Shown: positions 33,901 through 46,501 of the stretch, piece after piece | Position numbering within the stretch: the stretch's first letter is position 1 | Layout: the number at the start of each line of letters is the position of its first letter | Assembly: GCF_019320115.1 (NCBI RefSeq) | Contig: NC_089586.1 | Location: forward strand, 3,496,804 to 3,560,803 | Source: Miscanthus floridulus | Taxonomy: Eukaryota > Streptophyta > Magnoliopsida > Poales > Poaceae | DNA length: 64,000 bases | Reading direction: 5' to 3' | Position numbers and translations under genes: made by a program | Notes under the pieces: generated by a model | Told to the model about the DNA's origin: nothing | Seen by the model: only the letters and a program-made list of their open reading frames with translations | Databases searched by the model: none

Positions 33901-36900
33901 AACCTGTGGATGGGTCTGCAGGTGGATCAGCTTCACGGCATGGTGGTGAGCTCTCCTACTGTACACTGCCCGAACTTACAGTTTCCTTGCAAGCACAGAG
34001 TAGTTTAGATCCTCCTACTATGTCAGTTGAAAGCCAATCTCTGTCACCAGAGACATCCACAGTTGCTCAGACTAGTCAAAACACGTATACAATACCTGTG
34101 CCACCTGAGCCCACATCTGCGCACATCCAGCAAGATTATGTCAACCAATTTGTTTCCATTGATGATCAGTCTAGCCGAGAGTTAAATAATAACAACTCTG
34201 GAAACAACTTTACACTGATTGACAGTTTCTTACATACAATTTCGAAACCCATTATGCAACCTTTATTAGGGGGGGGGGGCTGCACACACCATTCACTCAC
34301 ACCAAGAACACCACAAATAAGAGTTGGAATATCAGTCCACCACCAAATTCAAGTAAAAGAAAAAGCACTAGACTAGCAAAGAAAGCTGCACATTCGGGCA
34401 AAGATGCGATTCAGATTGCCCAAGAATTGTTAGTAAAGAAGCTAGGGGAACTGTCGGGTGAGGACACTACTCAAGATACCCCTGACATCGATTTTTATGT
34501 GCAGCACTTTGACCAGCCAATCGAAAGTGCCAAGATGGAGGCCATCAAGATGCTCATTGAGCAGGAAGCCAAGAAGCAGAAGACAAGCGCCATCCAGAAG
34601 AAGGCTGCCGTGGCTCCGGCCATGGAGGCTTAGGCGCTGGTCATGAGGGGATCAAGTAATCAATGTTAACCCCTTCAGGCAAGGGGTTTAGGGCGATACG
34701 CCCTATATATCGTAGGTTTCGTCATATTAGTAGAGCCCTGCGTGGCTTCTTCGGGGCTGTCATGCCCATGTTCGAACCTTTGAGACTTATGTGGTCGTAC
34801 GCCTACTGGCCATGGAGCCTTCGGCGCTGCGCCTGCTGGCCTCGTTGCCTTCGGCCCTGGATTAGTAAGCACAAGACCGAGAACTTGGGGAAGGACTCTG
34901 GCCTGCTGGCTCTGTTGCCTTCGGCCATCCCCGGGTTGCTTGGAGATCAACGTAGGTCTTCCTTCAGATGGACAAGCTGGTTATCGATGTTAATTGTTGT
35001 TTCGGTTAATTATGTCAACCAAAAACTGTAACATCATCTGCTGGAATGTGAGGGGGTTGAACGATGGAGCAAAACGAGCGACATTACGTAATCAGATCTT
35101 ATCCACAGGTGCGACGCTTGTATGCCTACAAGAAACAAAAATCACCACTTGGAACCAAACTCTTTTGACAGAGACAGCAGGAGCAGATATGGCAAATAAC
35201 GCTGTCTGTCTTCCATCAATAGGGGCTTCCGGCGGTATCCTGATTGCGGCGTCAGAGCGCTTCTTCAGGATTCAGCAAACAAGCTTAACGCCAAACACAG
35301 TCACTGCAACGATCACCATGCTCGCAGAGAATACATCCTGGTCCATTACCGGAGTCTATGGCCCCTAGGCCGATGCAGATAAAATCGCTTTTATGCAAGA
35401 AATCTTGGACCTGCGGCAGCATGTCCTTCCAGCATGGCTACTGCTAGGGGATTTTAACTTAATTTACCAAGCACAAGACAAAAACAGTGCACACATCAAT
35501 TTGTCAATGCTCAATAACTTCAAGTACGCCATTGATAATCTAGGGCTTGCACCGATTGACCTACAAGGCAAAAGATTCACTTGGTGTAACGATCAGCAGA
35601 CACCCACAATGACCAAAATAGATCACATGGTTGATGGATAAGTCTCATGTGTGGCTGGTCTTTGTGGGGCTGTGCTGCTCACATGGTTCTTGTGGCTGTT
35701 TTTCTGTTTTTAGGACAGCATCTTAGACTAGAGGACAGCATCTTAGATGACAGCATCTTAGACTAGAGGACAACATCTTAGCTAGGACAGCATATTAGCA
35801 TCTTAGACTAGCATCTTGGCATATGCTTGGCTGGCTAGCAGCCTATAAATATGTAACCCCAACCCCTCAAGTTGGTATGGCATTTGTTTGAGTTTGTGTG
35901 AGAAATAGACAAGAAAATTGCCCCAACTTCTAGTGTCTATCCTCTTTCGATGAGAGTAAGAATTCTCCTACTACCAAGAGTGAGAATTCAGCGACTAACA
36001 ACGGTCGCTTCAACAGAATGGTCGGAGATCTTCCCAAGAACCGACCTTCAAGCATTAGCTTCGCTGGGCTCCGATCACTGCCCACTCTTTCTTCAGGGGG
36101 GTGTTGTTTTGGATTTCTATAGGGGTTTCAGATTTGAGGCGCATTGGGTACATATGCCAGGTTTCACTGAAATGGTACAGGAAGCATGGAATAGAGCGGT
36201 AAATACATAGGATGACATCTTGCGCATTCACGTCAAACTATAATACGTACAACAAAAGCGCTCAAGAACTGGAGGAGGAAATCTTTGGGCGGGCACAAGA
36301 TTACTTGGGCAATTCTCAACATAACACTAGCCAATCTCGAGAGGGCTCAAGAGTCCAGAATTTTGACACCAGAGGAGTTAGAATTCAAGAAATACCTCAA
36401 GACAAAGGCACTAGGGATAGCAGCGATACAAAAGGCGAGAGCTCGACAACACTCGAGGCTTACTTGGATTCGGAAAGGTGACACAAACACGCCTTTCTTC
36501 CAATTGCATGCCAACATAAGGAGAAAGAAAACATTTATTGGTGCACTCAAGGGAGATACGAGCCTGGTGGTCTCGCAAGAGAATAAATCCATGCTCGCAC
36601 ATACACATTTCTCAAACCTGTTGGGGACGACAACCACAAGAACAAGAGCTATTAATAGGAGCGAGTTGGGATATGAACATCATGATCTAGAGGATTTGGA
36701 CGTGCCCTTCACAGAACAAGAGATAGAGGCTGTAGTGAAAGACATGCCTTCTGAAAAGGCACTGGGTCCGGACGGCTTCATCGGTGTGTTCTACAAAAAA
36801 TGCTGGTCAATTATAAAAGAGGACTTGGTCCAGGCGATCATGAGTTTTTACAATCACCGGACTGCGAGATTAAACTTAATTAACAAAGCAAATATCGTCC

Positions 36901-39900
36901 TGTTGCCCAAAATACAAGATGCAACATCTCTATCAGATTACAGGCCCATTAGTTTGATCAATAGTGTAGTCAAAATCATCACGAAAATCCTAGCAAATGG
37001 ATTGGCACCACACTTGAACTCTTTAGTGTCACATGCTCAAAACGCCTTCATCAAGAAGAGATGTATCCATGACAATTTCATTTACGCGCAGAGAGTGATT
37101 CAACTGTTGCATATAAAGATAAGGTCGGCGTTGTTCATCAAATTGGACATTTCCAGAGCTTTCGACTCCATAGGTTGGAGCTTTCTGCTAGAGGTGCTAC
37201 AGGCTTTGGGCTTTAGCACAAAATGGAGGGATTGGATAGCGGCCCTACTTGGAACAACAACATCAAAAGTATTGATCAATAGGGAGCCGACCCAGGGTAT
37301 CAGACACGCACGGGGTTAAGGCAAGGGGATCCTCTATCCCCCCTTTTATTCATTCTAGCCATCGACCCACTACAACGGATAATTGAAGCGGCAGCACAAA
37401 GAGGGATCCTTAAACCGGTGCTACTGAAGACGGCTAATTTGAGGTGCTCCCTATATGCTGACGATGCAGCGATTTTCGCATACCATGCAAATACAGAGTT
37501 GGATCATCTACTCAAGATACTAAACTTCTTTGGAGAATGCCCGGGGCTAAAAATCAACATCTCCAAAACAGAAATTCTCTATAAGAATGGACAACACAGT
37601 GGTCTCTCAATTACTTCAAAATTTCCCCGGCAAGATTTGCAGTTTCCCTGGGAGATATCTAGGACTTCCTCTACACGTCCGGAAACTACGCAGGGAAGTG
37701 GTACAGATAGACAAAATAGGAGCTAGATTGCCAGGTTGGAAGAGCAGGCTCTTGTCTGCGGGGAGAGAGACTCTAGTAAAAACGGTTCTATCATCTCAAC
37801 CAATTTATCATATGACCGCATTCCCAGAACAAAAATGGTTAATCAGAAAGATCGATCGCTTGAGAAGGAGTTTCCTATGGAGGGGAGAAACGCCAGACAA
37901 GGTATATGGTGGGCATTCCATTATCAACTGGCCAACAACATGTAGACCCAAAGCGAAAGGTGGTTTAGGGGTTTTGGACCTTGAACGTTTCGCAAGAGCA
38001 TTGAGACTACGATGGTTATGGTATCAATGGAAGCACCGAGATGGAGCTTGGAACAAGCTTGACCTTCCGGTAGACGGCCGGGACAAGGAGTTATTTGTGG
38101 CTTTGACAGTGGTGACAGTAGGTGATGGCAAGTTGGCCAGGTTCTGGACGTCGTCTTGGGTTTGGTGGGCGAACACCGAAAGCGATTGCACCAACATTGT
38201 TCAAGAAATCAAAAAGGAAAAATCTCACGGTGCAAAAGGCCTTGGAAGATAACCGTTGGATATCACATGTCATTCCATTAGGCACTGCACAAGAAGTAAG
38301 AGAATACGTAACCCTTTGGGAAGAGGTGAGCCAAATCCAGCTAATCGAGAATATAGAGGACAACATCCGTTGGCGTTGGACGGTGGATGGGGAATACACA
38401 GCCAAAAGCGCCTACTGCATTCAATTCCAGGGCACATTCAGCAAACTGAAACTTCAACCGATTTGGAAAGCAAAGGCGGAACCCAAATGTAGATTTTTTG
38501 CTTGGACTTTGCTGCATAAAAAAATCCTAACGGCAAACAATTTGATTAAAAGAAATTGGCCAAATGATCCAGTATGCAAGCTTTGTGGTATTGACCCGGA
38601 AACACCGATACATATTTGCAAGGGTTGCACTTTCTCAAGGCAAGTTTGGTCCTTCAAGCGATGGTTCAGCCTATCGGTGATTGATACTGTTGGAATGACA
38701 GGATCCCTGCACAACTACGGGCAAAAGTGCAGAATTAAGATAGACAAAGATCAGAGAAAGGCGTTTGATGGCATTATGATCTATTTTTGGTGGAATTTAT
38801 GGAAGGAAAGGAATCAAAGAACATTCCAGAACAAGTCGCTGCAGCTTAGTCAAGTGGCACTCCTTTGCAAGGAAGATATAGAGCAATACCAGTTGGCAAC
38901 AAGATTTCATGCTGGACCACAACAAGAGTAGTTCTAGCATTTGTTGGTCACTGTTCTGTTGGTCTAGTTTTGTGGTTTTTTCGGTTTCAGGGTGTTTTTC
39001 TAGACTTTAGTTGTCGTCCAGGTGGGCATCTAGTTGGGTTGTCGGTCGGTGTGCTGTGGTGGCGGTGAGCTTGGTCTCCCGTTGTTTGTTGTAATTCTTT
39101 TTTCTTGTTCCTTTTTGCTCGTCTAATAAAAATCCGGCAAATCTCTTGCCGCCTTTCTAAAAAAATATTTTGCTTCAGAGCTTCAGATTGACGACTCTGT
39201 CGAAGGATTGACTACTGAGGTGTCTGTGTTAGTGTTTTGTTTGACGACGAAGCATCTACTTTCTAATTGTCGATCAGGCTCAGGCCCACTAAGCGGCAAT
39301 CCTTTTTAATAAACCCCTATCTGATAGCATGCTATGAATCTCGGTCAATGTTTGAAAATCAAGTTCAGTGCTACCATCATAGTTCATTTCTCACACCATT
39401 GTGCTGAACTTTTGCATTTTAGTATGACTGATTAATTGAGAAAATTCAAATTTGCGCAGGAGCTTTTGTGCAAGTGAAGTGCCAGGGAAGGTAATTGTGT
39501 CCTGACGCTGAACCATTTATCATCTGAGTTCTCAGTTTGTGCATTCTATTCCATGAATTGTTTCAGTGTGTAACTTATTCTTCATTTGTGCAGAGTCTTG
39601 CAGGGGCACCACCTGAGCTTGCATTAATTGTTTTTCATACCCATGGACCTTTCAACGGTATGCCTTATAGTTTATTGTGCATTCAACCAAATGTGCGATT
39701 TGTGAACATTTTTGCAATGTAGCTTTTTGTGTGCAGCGAAGTGGATGGACAAAAGATATTGATGCTTTCCTATCATGGTTATCTGGAATATCATTTAGTG
39801 GTCGAGGATTTAGTGAAGTTCCTATCTGTGAAGGTCTTGCTGAAGCACTGATGGTATTGACCTGTTATAGTTGTTTAAAGTTTCTAGTTCCATGTGGCTA

Positions 39901-42900
39901 AAAGCTAGCAAGCTGGAGTTTTTTTTTAACCTTTCAAGATATCTTGTTGATCTTTGAGTTATGTTGTTATGAGAGCATTATGTCTGGAGCAGTTCACCCT
40001 ACAATTTCATTTTGTTTTTGTTGTTGATCAGTTGTGTGTGAATAATGATCTGTTCCACTTTATGGCATATATCTATTTCTGGCTCTCTTTGAAATGATAT
40101 TGTAGTCTGCACATTATTCTAATATTGTTGTTTAATTGTTTTCATAGCTGGAAATAATTCTTTGCATACATGATAGTTATTTCCAGATTTAATTTGGCCA
40201 CATTATCCTCTTACTAAGCTATTTGCACAAGCTATGATTTGGCTAAATTTGAACATCGTCTCTGTACCATTTTGAATCCTGGTTATTTTCACTAAAAAAA
40301 CGCCTTAATGGAAAACAGTATTTTTTTGTCTTGATCAATAGAGTATGGATCATTACTCTTCACTTATTATTGATAATCTATGAACAATACCAAGAGATAA
40401 GAATGAAGTGCAATAATTATGATCACAAAGGTTTGCCTGTCAGTCTGCCGCATTGTTTCTTGGGCATCAGTCCATTTTGCTTGCAGTCATGAAACTTACA
40501 TTTTGAAAATGAGATTAAACCTTTGGTGACGCAGCGTGATCTTTATTTTCTTGAATATTAAAATAGTGATAATTTCTTTTCTAGTTACTGTGTTGATGCA
40601 AGCTGATGGTCATTTCCTTATGTGCAACTAGATACTTCAAGGCAGTCCTAATACAACCCAGAATAATCAAAACAATGAAGCACAAAAGCACTGCATACTT
40701 GTGGCTGCAAGTAATCCATATCCTTCGCGTACACCTGCCTACAATCTTCCTATTCAGTGTACTGATCAGAAAGAGAATATTGAATCATCACAAGGGCATC
40801 CTGTTGCTGATGCTGAAACCGTTGCAAAATCATTTGCTCAGGTGCTGCACAAGTTCTGCCATAGCTTGTTATTGAGGTTTATTTCCTGTGTCTCAATGGA
40901 ATGTCGGTAGACTTTAGTTGATTCTATATTTTTTTGGATGTAGTGTTCTGTCTCATTGTCGGTGATATCTCCAAAACAGCTTCCAGCATTGAAGGCAATA
41001 TACAATGTGGTAATGTTGTCATTTGTGTTGCACATGAACCTTCTTCTGTTCCTTTTTGTCTGTTTCTTTTAGTTGTTGAGAAATTTGACCTTATAAGTCC
41101 TTCAGCAGTTGTGATGAATGCACACATAATACTGGTTTCATATTCTGCTGCAGGGCAAGCGAAATCCTCGAGATGCTGATCCACCAGTTGATCATGCAAA
41201 AAACCCAGACTTCCTTGTGTTGCTATCTGAGAATTTCATGGTGGCACGGACTGCGCTAGGTCATTCTTTACATGGGAACGTGGCCCCAAATCAAACCATA
41301 ACGAAGTTCGATAGTGCACCTGCAGTTACTATGCCAGGACCAACTTCAAATGCCAACCCCTCAGGTTGAAGAGAACTTAATGTTAGGCATAAGAAGATCC
41401 TGTCTTGGTTCTGCCTTTGTAGAAAATGTTTTTGGTGTTATATTTGTGCATGGAAGGGATTTAGGGAGAGGTTTGTGAAAGTGTCTTAGGTGTTTACACC
41501 TAGTTTAGTGACAAATGGCTTAACAAACACTACTTTCGGTTTGACTAAAAATGACAAGTGGATTCATTATGGACATGTCCCTTTGGCCGGCATGCCTAAA
41601 ATATGACAGAAAAAGTCATGGCTATAAATATTTTGGGGTGGGGGACTTGGTGACTATTTTATAGCAGGCACAGTTATATGCCATTACATGATCCAGTTTT
41701 TCATAAGTTTTTGAGTGCTATATTTCTAGCAGCCGCCACTGAATAATATGTCTCTGTCAATGAATTTTTTGCTCAGATACCAGAAATAGGACATAGATGG
41801 CCAGGCCCAAGCACCATAATTTGTTAATAGGAAAGATGTACAAAGCTAATTATTTGTGTTATTCAGAGTTCGACGTTGGTCAGACATTAGTTTAAATCAG
41901 CTATACATGAATTACTTCATATGGAGAAGCAGTTTTTGCAGGATTTTGTCATAATTAACAGTGAGATTGATATTTGGTGGGGATTACACACATTAACTTG
42001 TATTCATGCATATACATGTTTATACTCCTCTACATATGAAATTTTAGTATATATGGAAGGTTGCATCCTTCCATATCCCGTGAAATTTTAGTAGTTGTGC
42101 AAGAACACAAACCTGTAAAAAATCATATTCAGCAGCCAGTATGGTCTGGTGGTCATGGCTGCCTGAACAATCTGTCACAGGTTAGGCTTATGAACTCAAC
42201 TTGTTTAGGAGGAACTACCATGATGGGACTGCCTAAAATAGGGGAAACACCACTACAAGTCCACGTGTCAAACACAGGAGTTGATTCCCTAGGTGTGACT
42301 AACAATTCTGCCATGAATATGCCTATTGAGAAGCATCCAAATGCCCAACAGCCACCACCAAAGTATGTCAAAATTTGGGAGGTAAGGATTTCCTCTTGTA
42401 TTTAGTGCTTACATATATATGGTCAGCATCCCTGCTCCCTTCCCCAACTTAGACATGGGTTTCTAGATTTTTAGAACTTTGTACTAAAATGTTAAGTGCA
42501 GTGTAGAGCATTTGACTAGTAGGAGCCTTCTTAAGTTTATTATCCTCTTAGGGACTGCTCACCATGTTACTATAGTGTATAAAATGTAAAAAAAATTGTT
42601 CCTCTTTTAGTTTATTGGAAGGACATAAAAGTGGATCTGTAGTAGCCTGTACTTGTGTTAATACGGTGAGTTCACTGAAAGTGAAACCATATATTCTATG
42701 ACAATTAATCATGTTAGTTTTATGATCAATTGTAGTTTATATTGGTAACATCAATTTTGTGATTACTTATTAGTCAATACTTTGTGTCATAGTTCTAAAC
42801 ACTGGATATACCCCCTCCTTGCCCTCCAAATTTCAACGACGACAACAACAACAACAAAGCCTTTAAGTCCCAAACAAGTTGGGTAGGCTAGAGTTGAAAC

Positions 42901-45621
42901 CCATCAGAATCAATCAAGGTTCAGGCACGTGAATAGCTGTCTTTCAAGCACTCCTATCTAAGGCTAAGTCTTTGGGTATATTCCATCCTTTCAAGTCTCC
43001 TTTTATTGCCTCTACCCAAGTCAACTTCGGTCTTCCTCTGTCTCTCTTCATGTTACTATCCTGGCATAGGATTCCACTACGCACCGGTGCCTCTGGAGGT
43101 CTCCGTTGCACATGTCCAAACCATCTCAACCGGTGTTGGACAAGCTTTTCTTCAATTGGCGCTAACCCTAATCTATTACGTATATCATCGTTCCGAACTC
43201 GATCCCTTCTTGTATGACCGCAAATCCAACGCAACATACGCATTTCCGCGACACTTAGCTGTTGAACATGTCGTCTTTTCGTAGGCCAACATTTTGCACC
43301 AAACAACATAGCAGGTCTAATCGCCGTCCTATAAAACTTGCCTTTTAGCTTCTGTGGTACCCTTTTGTCACATAGGACACCGGACGCTTGTCGCCACTTC
43401 ATCCACCCTGCTTTGATTCTATGGCTAACATCTTCATCAATATCCCCGTCCCTCTGTAGCATTGATCCTAAATATCGAAAGGTATCCTTCCTAGGCACTA
43501 CTTCTTCCAAACTAACATCTTCCTCCTCCCGAGTAGTAGTGTCGAAGTCACATCTCATATACTCAGTTTTAGTTCTACTGAGTCTAAAACCTTTGGACTC
43601 CAAAGTCTCCCGCCATAACTCCAGTTTCTGATTCACTCCTGTCCGGCTTTCATCAACTAGCACTACATCGTCCGCGAAAAGCATACACCAAGGGATGTCC
43701 CCTTGTATGTCCCTTGTGACCTCATCCATCACTTGCCCTCCAAATTTCAATTTTTAGATCATTTTCCATTATGTAAATTTGAACTTATATTACATAATAT
43801 GTATTATGTTGTATGTTTTCCATATTAGTTTTGAACAACTGATGTTCGCTATCTATCAGGGAACTTTATCTGGGATAAGGTACGGACATCCTGTATTTAT
43901 TTGCAAACTCGAAGTAAGTCTCTATTTGCATTATTGTGCTCACAAACATTATGCAGCATTTTGTGGAATTTATTAAAGATTCACTAACTTTTTTTTTAAT
44001 CTGCAATTACTAGCTGAATGCATGATTCCTGAGCAAGGAAAATATCTTTTCCCTTGAAAAGCTTGTGCAACTAAATCTTATGTTATCTTGACCTATTTTC
44101 TTGCTAAGACTATTAATGATGATAAATTGGCTTGGAATAAACTTCTGAACATTGTCATGATTGCTTAAACTTGAAGGAGAAAAAATAATCCCCTTAAAAC
44201 AGATTGCATCAGTTGCTGCCAATGCTAATTTGTAGCCATGGTTCCCTTCCACCTTCAATGTTGGAACCTAATGCTCAGTCTGTCTGTATTTTGTGTTCTG
44301 CAATCTTGCTATGTTTTTTCTTACTATTCATAGTATGAAGACATTTATTCACAGGATATGTTTTGTCTTTCTATTAATTCTCACCTTAGCATATGTCTGA
44401 CAGGGTTATAGGAGAGGAACAGCGGCTGAAACGTAAGTGTTTGATTATTGTGATAATCCTTTCATTTCCTTGAATCTTTATACCTCATTAGCATTTTTTA
44501 TTGATTGCTTCCATCAGTAGTTCTTGTCATTATCTGAAGTTGTTGTCTTTTTCTTAAAAGAAATGACTCATACTAGATTTTTTCATTTCTGAGTATGTAC
44601 CACATTGAGGGTTCTGTAATCCACTACGCCATGTACAATAGGCATGATGCATTCTACTAAAGAGCATTGTGCATTTACTTTGCAATATATTGTATCTTTC
44701 TTTCATGGAACCCTTTTCTGCTATTTTTTAATTGTGCTTCCGGACTAAGTAGGAAACCAAAAACCATACTTTTCTGTATGCAGACTTGCAGCAGACTGGC
44801 CGGAAACTCTGGAGATTTCTCGCATCATAGACCGGGAGCATATGAACAAGTTTTGTTTCCCAAACGCATTCATTTCGATGTGAACTTGTTGCATTATCAC
44901 ATTTTCGATGGAATGTGCTGTGAATGATATCTTTTCTGGTCATTCTGCAGGAACTTTTGTCACAGGGCAGAATTTCTAGTATTCCGGGCTTTAAACCAGC
45001 ATGGGTTTCTTGGACGACTAAAAGAGAATGATCTGGTCAGTGATTTGTTCTAATCTTTTAGCGCCTGTGGTATTAAGCTTTGGTTCACCTACGTTGTTCC
45101 CTACATCTATTTTTTCAGTCGTTTTGTGCACCTGTAATAATGTCTAATATGTCCTCTGTTTCAGTGTGCTGTGATACGATTGCCTTCACAAGCTCTTCTG
45201 CTGTCAGTGTCTGATAAAGTGGGCCGCCTAATTGGCTGGCTCTTACCTGGGGTAATCTTCATTGCAGCTATACACTTTCAATTCCTGACCGTAGATCAAC
45301 GGAATCATCTGCGTTTACTGAATATTTCCCTTTTCTCCCCCCCCCCAGGACATGATGGTTTGGAAACCACCGGTCTCAGATCATCAGCCAACAATGCAGC
45401 AGCATCAGGCACGGCAGCAACAGTTGCAGGAGCTGCAGCATCAGTTGCAGCTAGAACAACAATTGGTACAGCAGCTGCAACAAGAGTTACAGGGGCAGCT
45501 ACAGCAGCACATGCATATGCAGCCGCAAGGCCTCCTGCTTCAGCAGCCACAGATGCAACACCACCAGCAGCAGCAGATGCCACTACAGGTCCCCAGCAAT
45601 AGCAGCAGCCCCAGCAGATGA
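30986..45621 (+). CDS. MED25: MED25-like Mediator subunit with shortened middle region, 14 exons
   Basis: MED25 (PFT1) is a Mediator subunit that links activators of jasmonate, light and stress responses to RNA polymerase II. Exons: 30986-31089, 39460-39490, 39594-39657, 39723-39853, 40632-40841, 40944-41009, 41154-41364, 42092-42381, 43860-43913, 44404-44432, 44784-44849, 44951-45035, 45165-45251 and 45349-45621. Their sum is 1701 nt, an intact frame of 566 residues. The N-terminus (MAEAERQLVVVVEGTAALG; AFCVQRSGWTKDIDAFLS) is the vWA-like Mediator-binding domain. KYVKIWEGTLSG to WLLPGD is the activator-interacting (ACID) domain, and the C-terminus is Gln-rich. Usual plant MED25 is about 800 or more residues; here the Gly/Ser-rich linker is largely missing around exons 7-8 (PTSNANPS joins VVVQEHKP, and HVSN is followed directly by TGVDSLG). 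Intron 1 carries an L1 and the 42382-43859 intron an RTE LINE. It may be a functional shortened paralogue or an ageing copy. Confidence 0.9.
31944..34633 (+). pseudogene. L1 ORF1 (nucleic-acid-binding protein), frameshifted
   Basis: The first frame (31944-33653) carries two zinc knuckles (CFNCFSPKHIARLC and CWKCFHSGHRADGC). A globular region follows (RRRDELINKAVVCWLNGNN..., about 32580-33100), then an Arg-rich tail. The frame then changes near 33540 and again near 33960. The last piece ends at 34633 (AVAPAMEA) after a G run at 34270-34280 that also shifts the frame. In plant L1s ORF1 binds the element RNA. An upstream Pro-rich frame at 31290-31657 may be its original start region. Confidence 0.6.
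35012..38931 (+). pseudogene. L1 ORF2 (endonuclease plus reverse transcriptase), interrupted
   Basis: The ATG at 35012 starts MSTKNCNIICWNVRGLND, the AP-endonuclease N-terminus. QETK and GDFN motifs follow. A TAG occurs at about 35366 and a solo LTR interrupts at 35632-36000, just after TKIDHM. SDHCP, closing the endonuclease, comes at about 36075. Reverse transcriptase runs from about 36740 (LPKIQDATSLSDYRPI, FIKLDISRAFDSI, LYADDAAIF), with frameshifts near 37305, 37590 and 38145. The zf-RVT cysteines (CKLCGIDPETPIHICKGC) lie near 38577-38630, and the stop is at 38929-38931. All required motifs can be seen but no single frame is left. Confidence 0.8.
35632..36000 (+). mobile_element. Solo LTR (copia-like) inside L1 ORF2
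   Basis: The 369-bp insertion starts TGATGGATAAG and ends GCGACTAACA. It is flanked by ATGGT (35627-35631) and ACGGT (36001-36005), a 5-bp duplication with one change. Its U3 part repeats 'gacagcatcttaga' several times (35713-35810), and a TATA box (tataaat, 35844-35850) marks a promoter. Removing it rejoins the L1 endonuclease frame. No internal retroelement sequence remains, so LTR-LTR recombination is the likely origin. The strand is taken from the TATA position and is less certain. Confidence 0.75.
42837..43731 (-). mobile_element. 5'-truncated RTE-type LINE in a MED25 intron
   Basis: The minus-strand frame (43750-42944) reads VMDEVTRDIQGD, LFADDVVLVDES and then RLSRTKTEYMRC. It includes the FADD catalytic pair of reverse transcriptase and the conserved C-terminal region (LRWFGHVQRRPPEAPVRS). 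The 3' end is the typical (gtt/caa)n tail (42838-42857, plus view). It is flanked by 19-bp direct repeats cttgccctccaaatttcaa (42818-42836 and 43732-43750). The upstream two-thirds of the element is absent, as in most LINE insertions. Confidence 0.9.
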
Positions 45622-46501
45622 TGCCAGGTAGCCTTGGGGCCTTGGGGCCTTGGGGGAGGCTTCCATTTCCTACCTTGAAACCCCTCGTCAGTATGGCTGG
45701 CATAACAAGGTGAATATATATATACATTGGCCCTGAGGGTTGAGATGTCGCCCTGAGGGGTTGAGATGTCTCCTAGTGGAACCTTGGACAGTTTTAGAGA
45801 ACCGTGTCACTTGTGTGGAGTTACGTTATGGATAATATAATGAAAAATGGCAACGTTATTGATGACTGTAGCTGGCTGCTGCTACTCTGCTACAGTATAA
45901 TGTAGTAGTAGTACCTCTAAACTAGACCACAGTTCCTTCCGACCCTAGATGTGCAGCAGGTACTCCTCCGTTCACGGTGTACAGCTCCAGAGATTTGCAT
46001 CGACCGTGTGCTAAACCTGAACACGAAGCGCATGAACGAACTAGCTAGTACAGTGGTGCTCCTACACTACGTGATCTGATGATCGAGACTACTGATGAGT
46101 GTCTCGGCACGCCGGCGCCGACACCATCGATTTGACCATTTCCATTCATCATCCTATAGCTTTCCGAGCAGCTCGGCGCTGGGCCTCTGGCGAGTGGGCC
46201 CGAGCATTCCGTACAGGCCCTTGCTGGTCGTCGTCACGGAGACGTCAGCGTGACGCACCTGCAGCGTCACCGGCACGACGACAACGGTCGCTCGCTCGCT
46301 CTGCATTCACGGTTTGTGCCCACCCACTGCGTGATCATGGTGGATTATTACTAACCCACACCATGCATTGCATGCGACGCGGCACAGGGCAGCGCACCGC
46401 ACCGTCGGTCTGCTCCCTACGGTGGCAGCAAAGCGAGGCTGCACAGCACGGCGTCTGCGCCACCGGCCGCCACGACCGTACCGAGTACCGACACCATCTC
46501 A
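45622..46501 (+). other. MED25 3'UTR and downstream sequence
   Basis: The stop at 45619-45621 is followed by Gln-codon-like CAG repeats and then AT-rich sequence with 'aatataatgaaaaatgg' (45836-45850) as a possible poly(A) region. Frames at 46.1-46.5 kb have no recognised domain. Confidence 0.35.

Larger units (their letters stand above)
31251..39165 (+). mobile_element. L1-type LINE (copy B), complete with target-site duplication, in MED25 intron 1
   Basis: It is flanked by the 14-bp direct repeat tattttgcttcaga (31237-31250 and 39166-39179). It holds a zinc-knuckle ORF1 (31944 to about 34633), an endonuclease-RT ORF2 (35012-38931), a 3'UTR and a short A tail (39158-39165). It is 7.9 kb including a 369-bp solo LTR. 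Inserted in the same orientation as MED25. Frameshifts and stops make it non-autonomous. Confidence 0.9.
31090..39459 (+). other. MED25 intron 1 (8.4 kb), mostly a LINE insertion
   Basis: Only about 450 bp are original intron: 31090-31250 and 39166-39459. Donor GTACGG follows 31089 and acceptor GCAG precedes 39460. The remainder is the L1 copy B with its target duplication. Confidence 0.85.

Noticed and set aside
35012..38931. Functional L1 ORF2 encoded as several small genes
   Set aside because: The pieces are one ORF2 broken by frameshifts, a stop and a solo LTR.
45305..45727. Ala-rich minus-strand protein opposite the last MED25 exon
   Set aside because: It is the antisense of CAG-repeat Gln codons; the plus-strand exon fits MED25.
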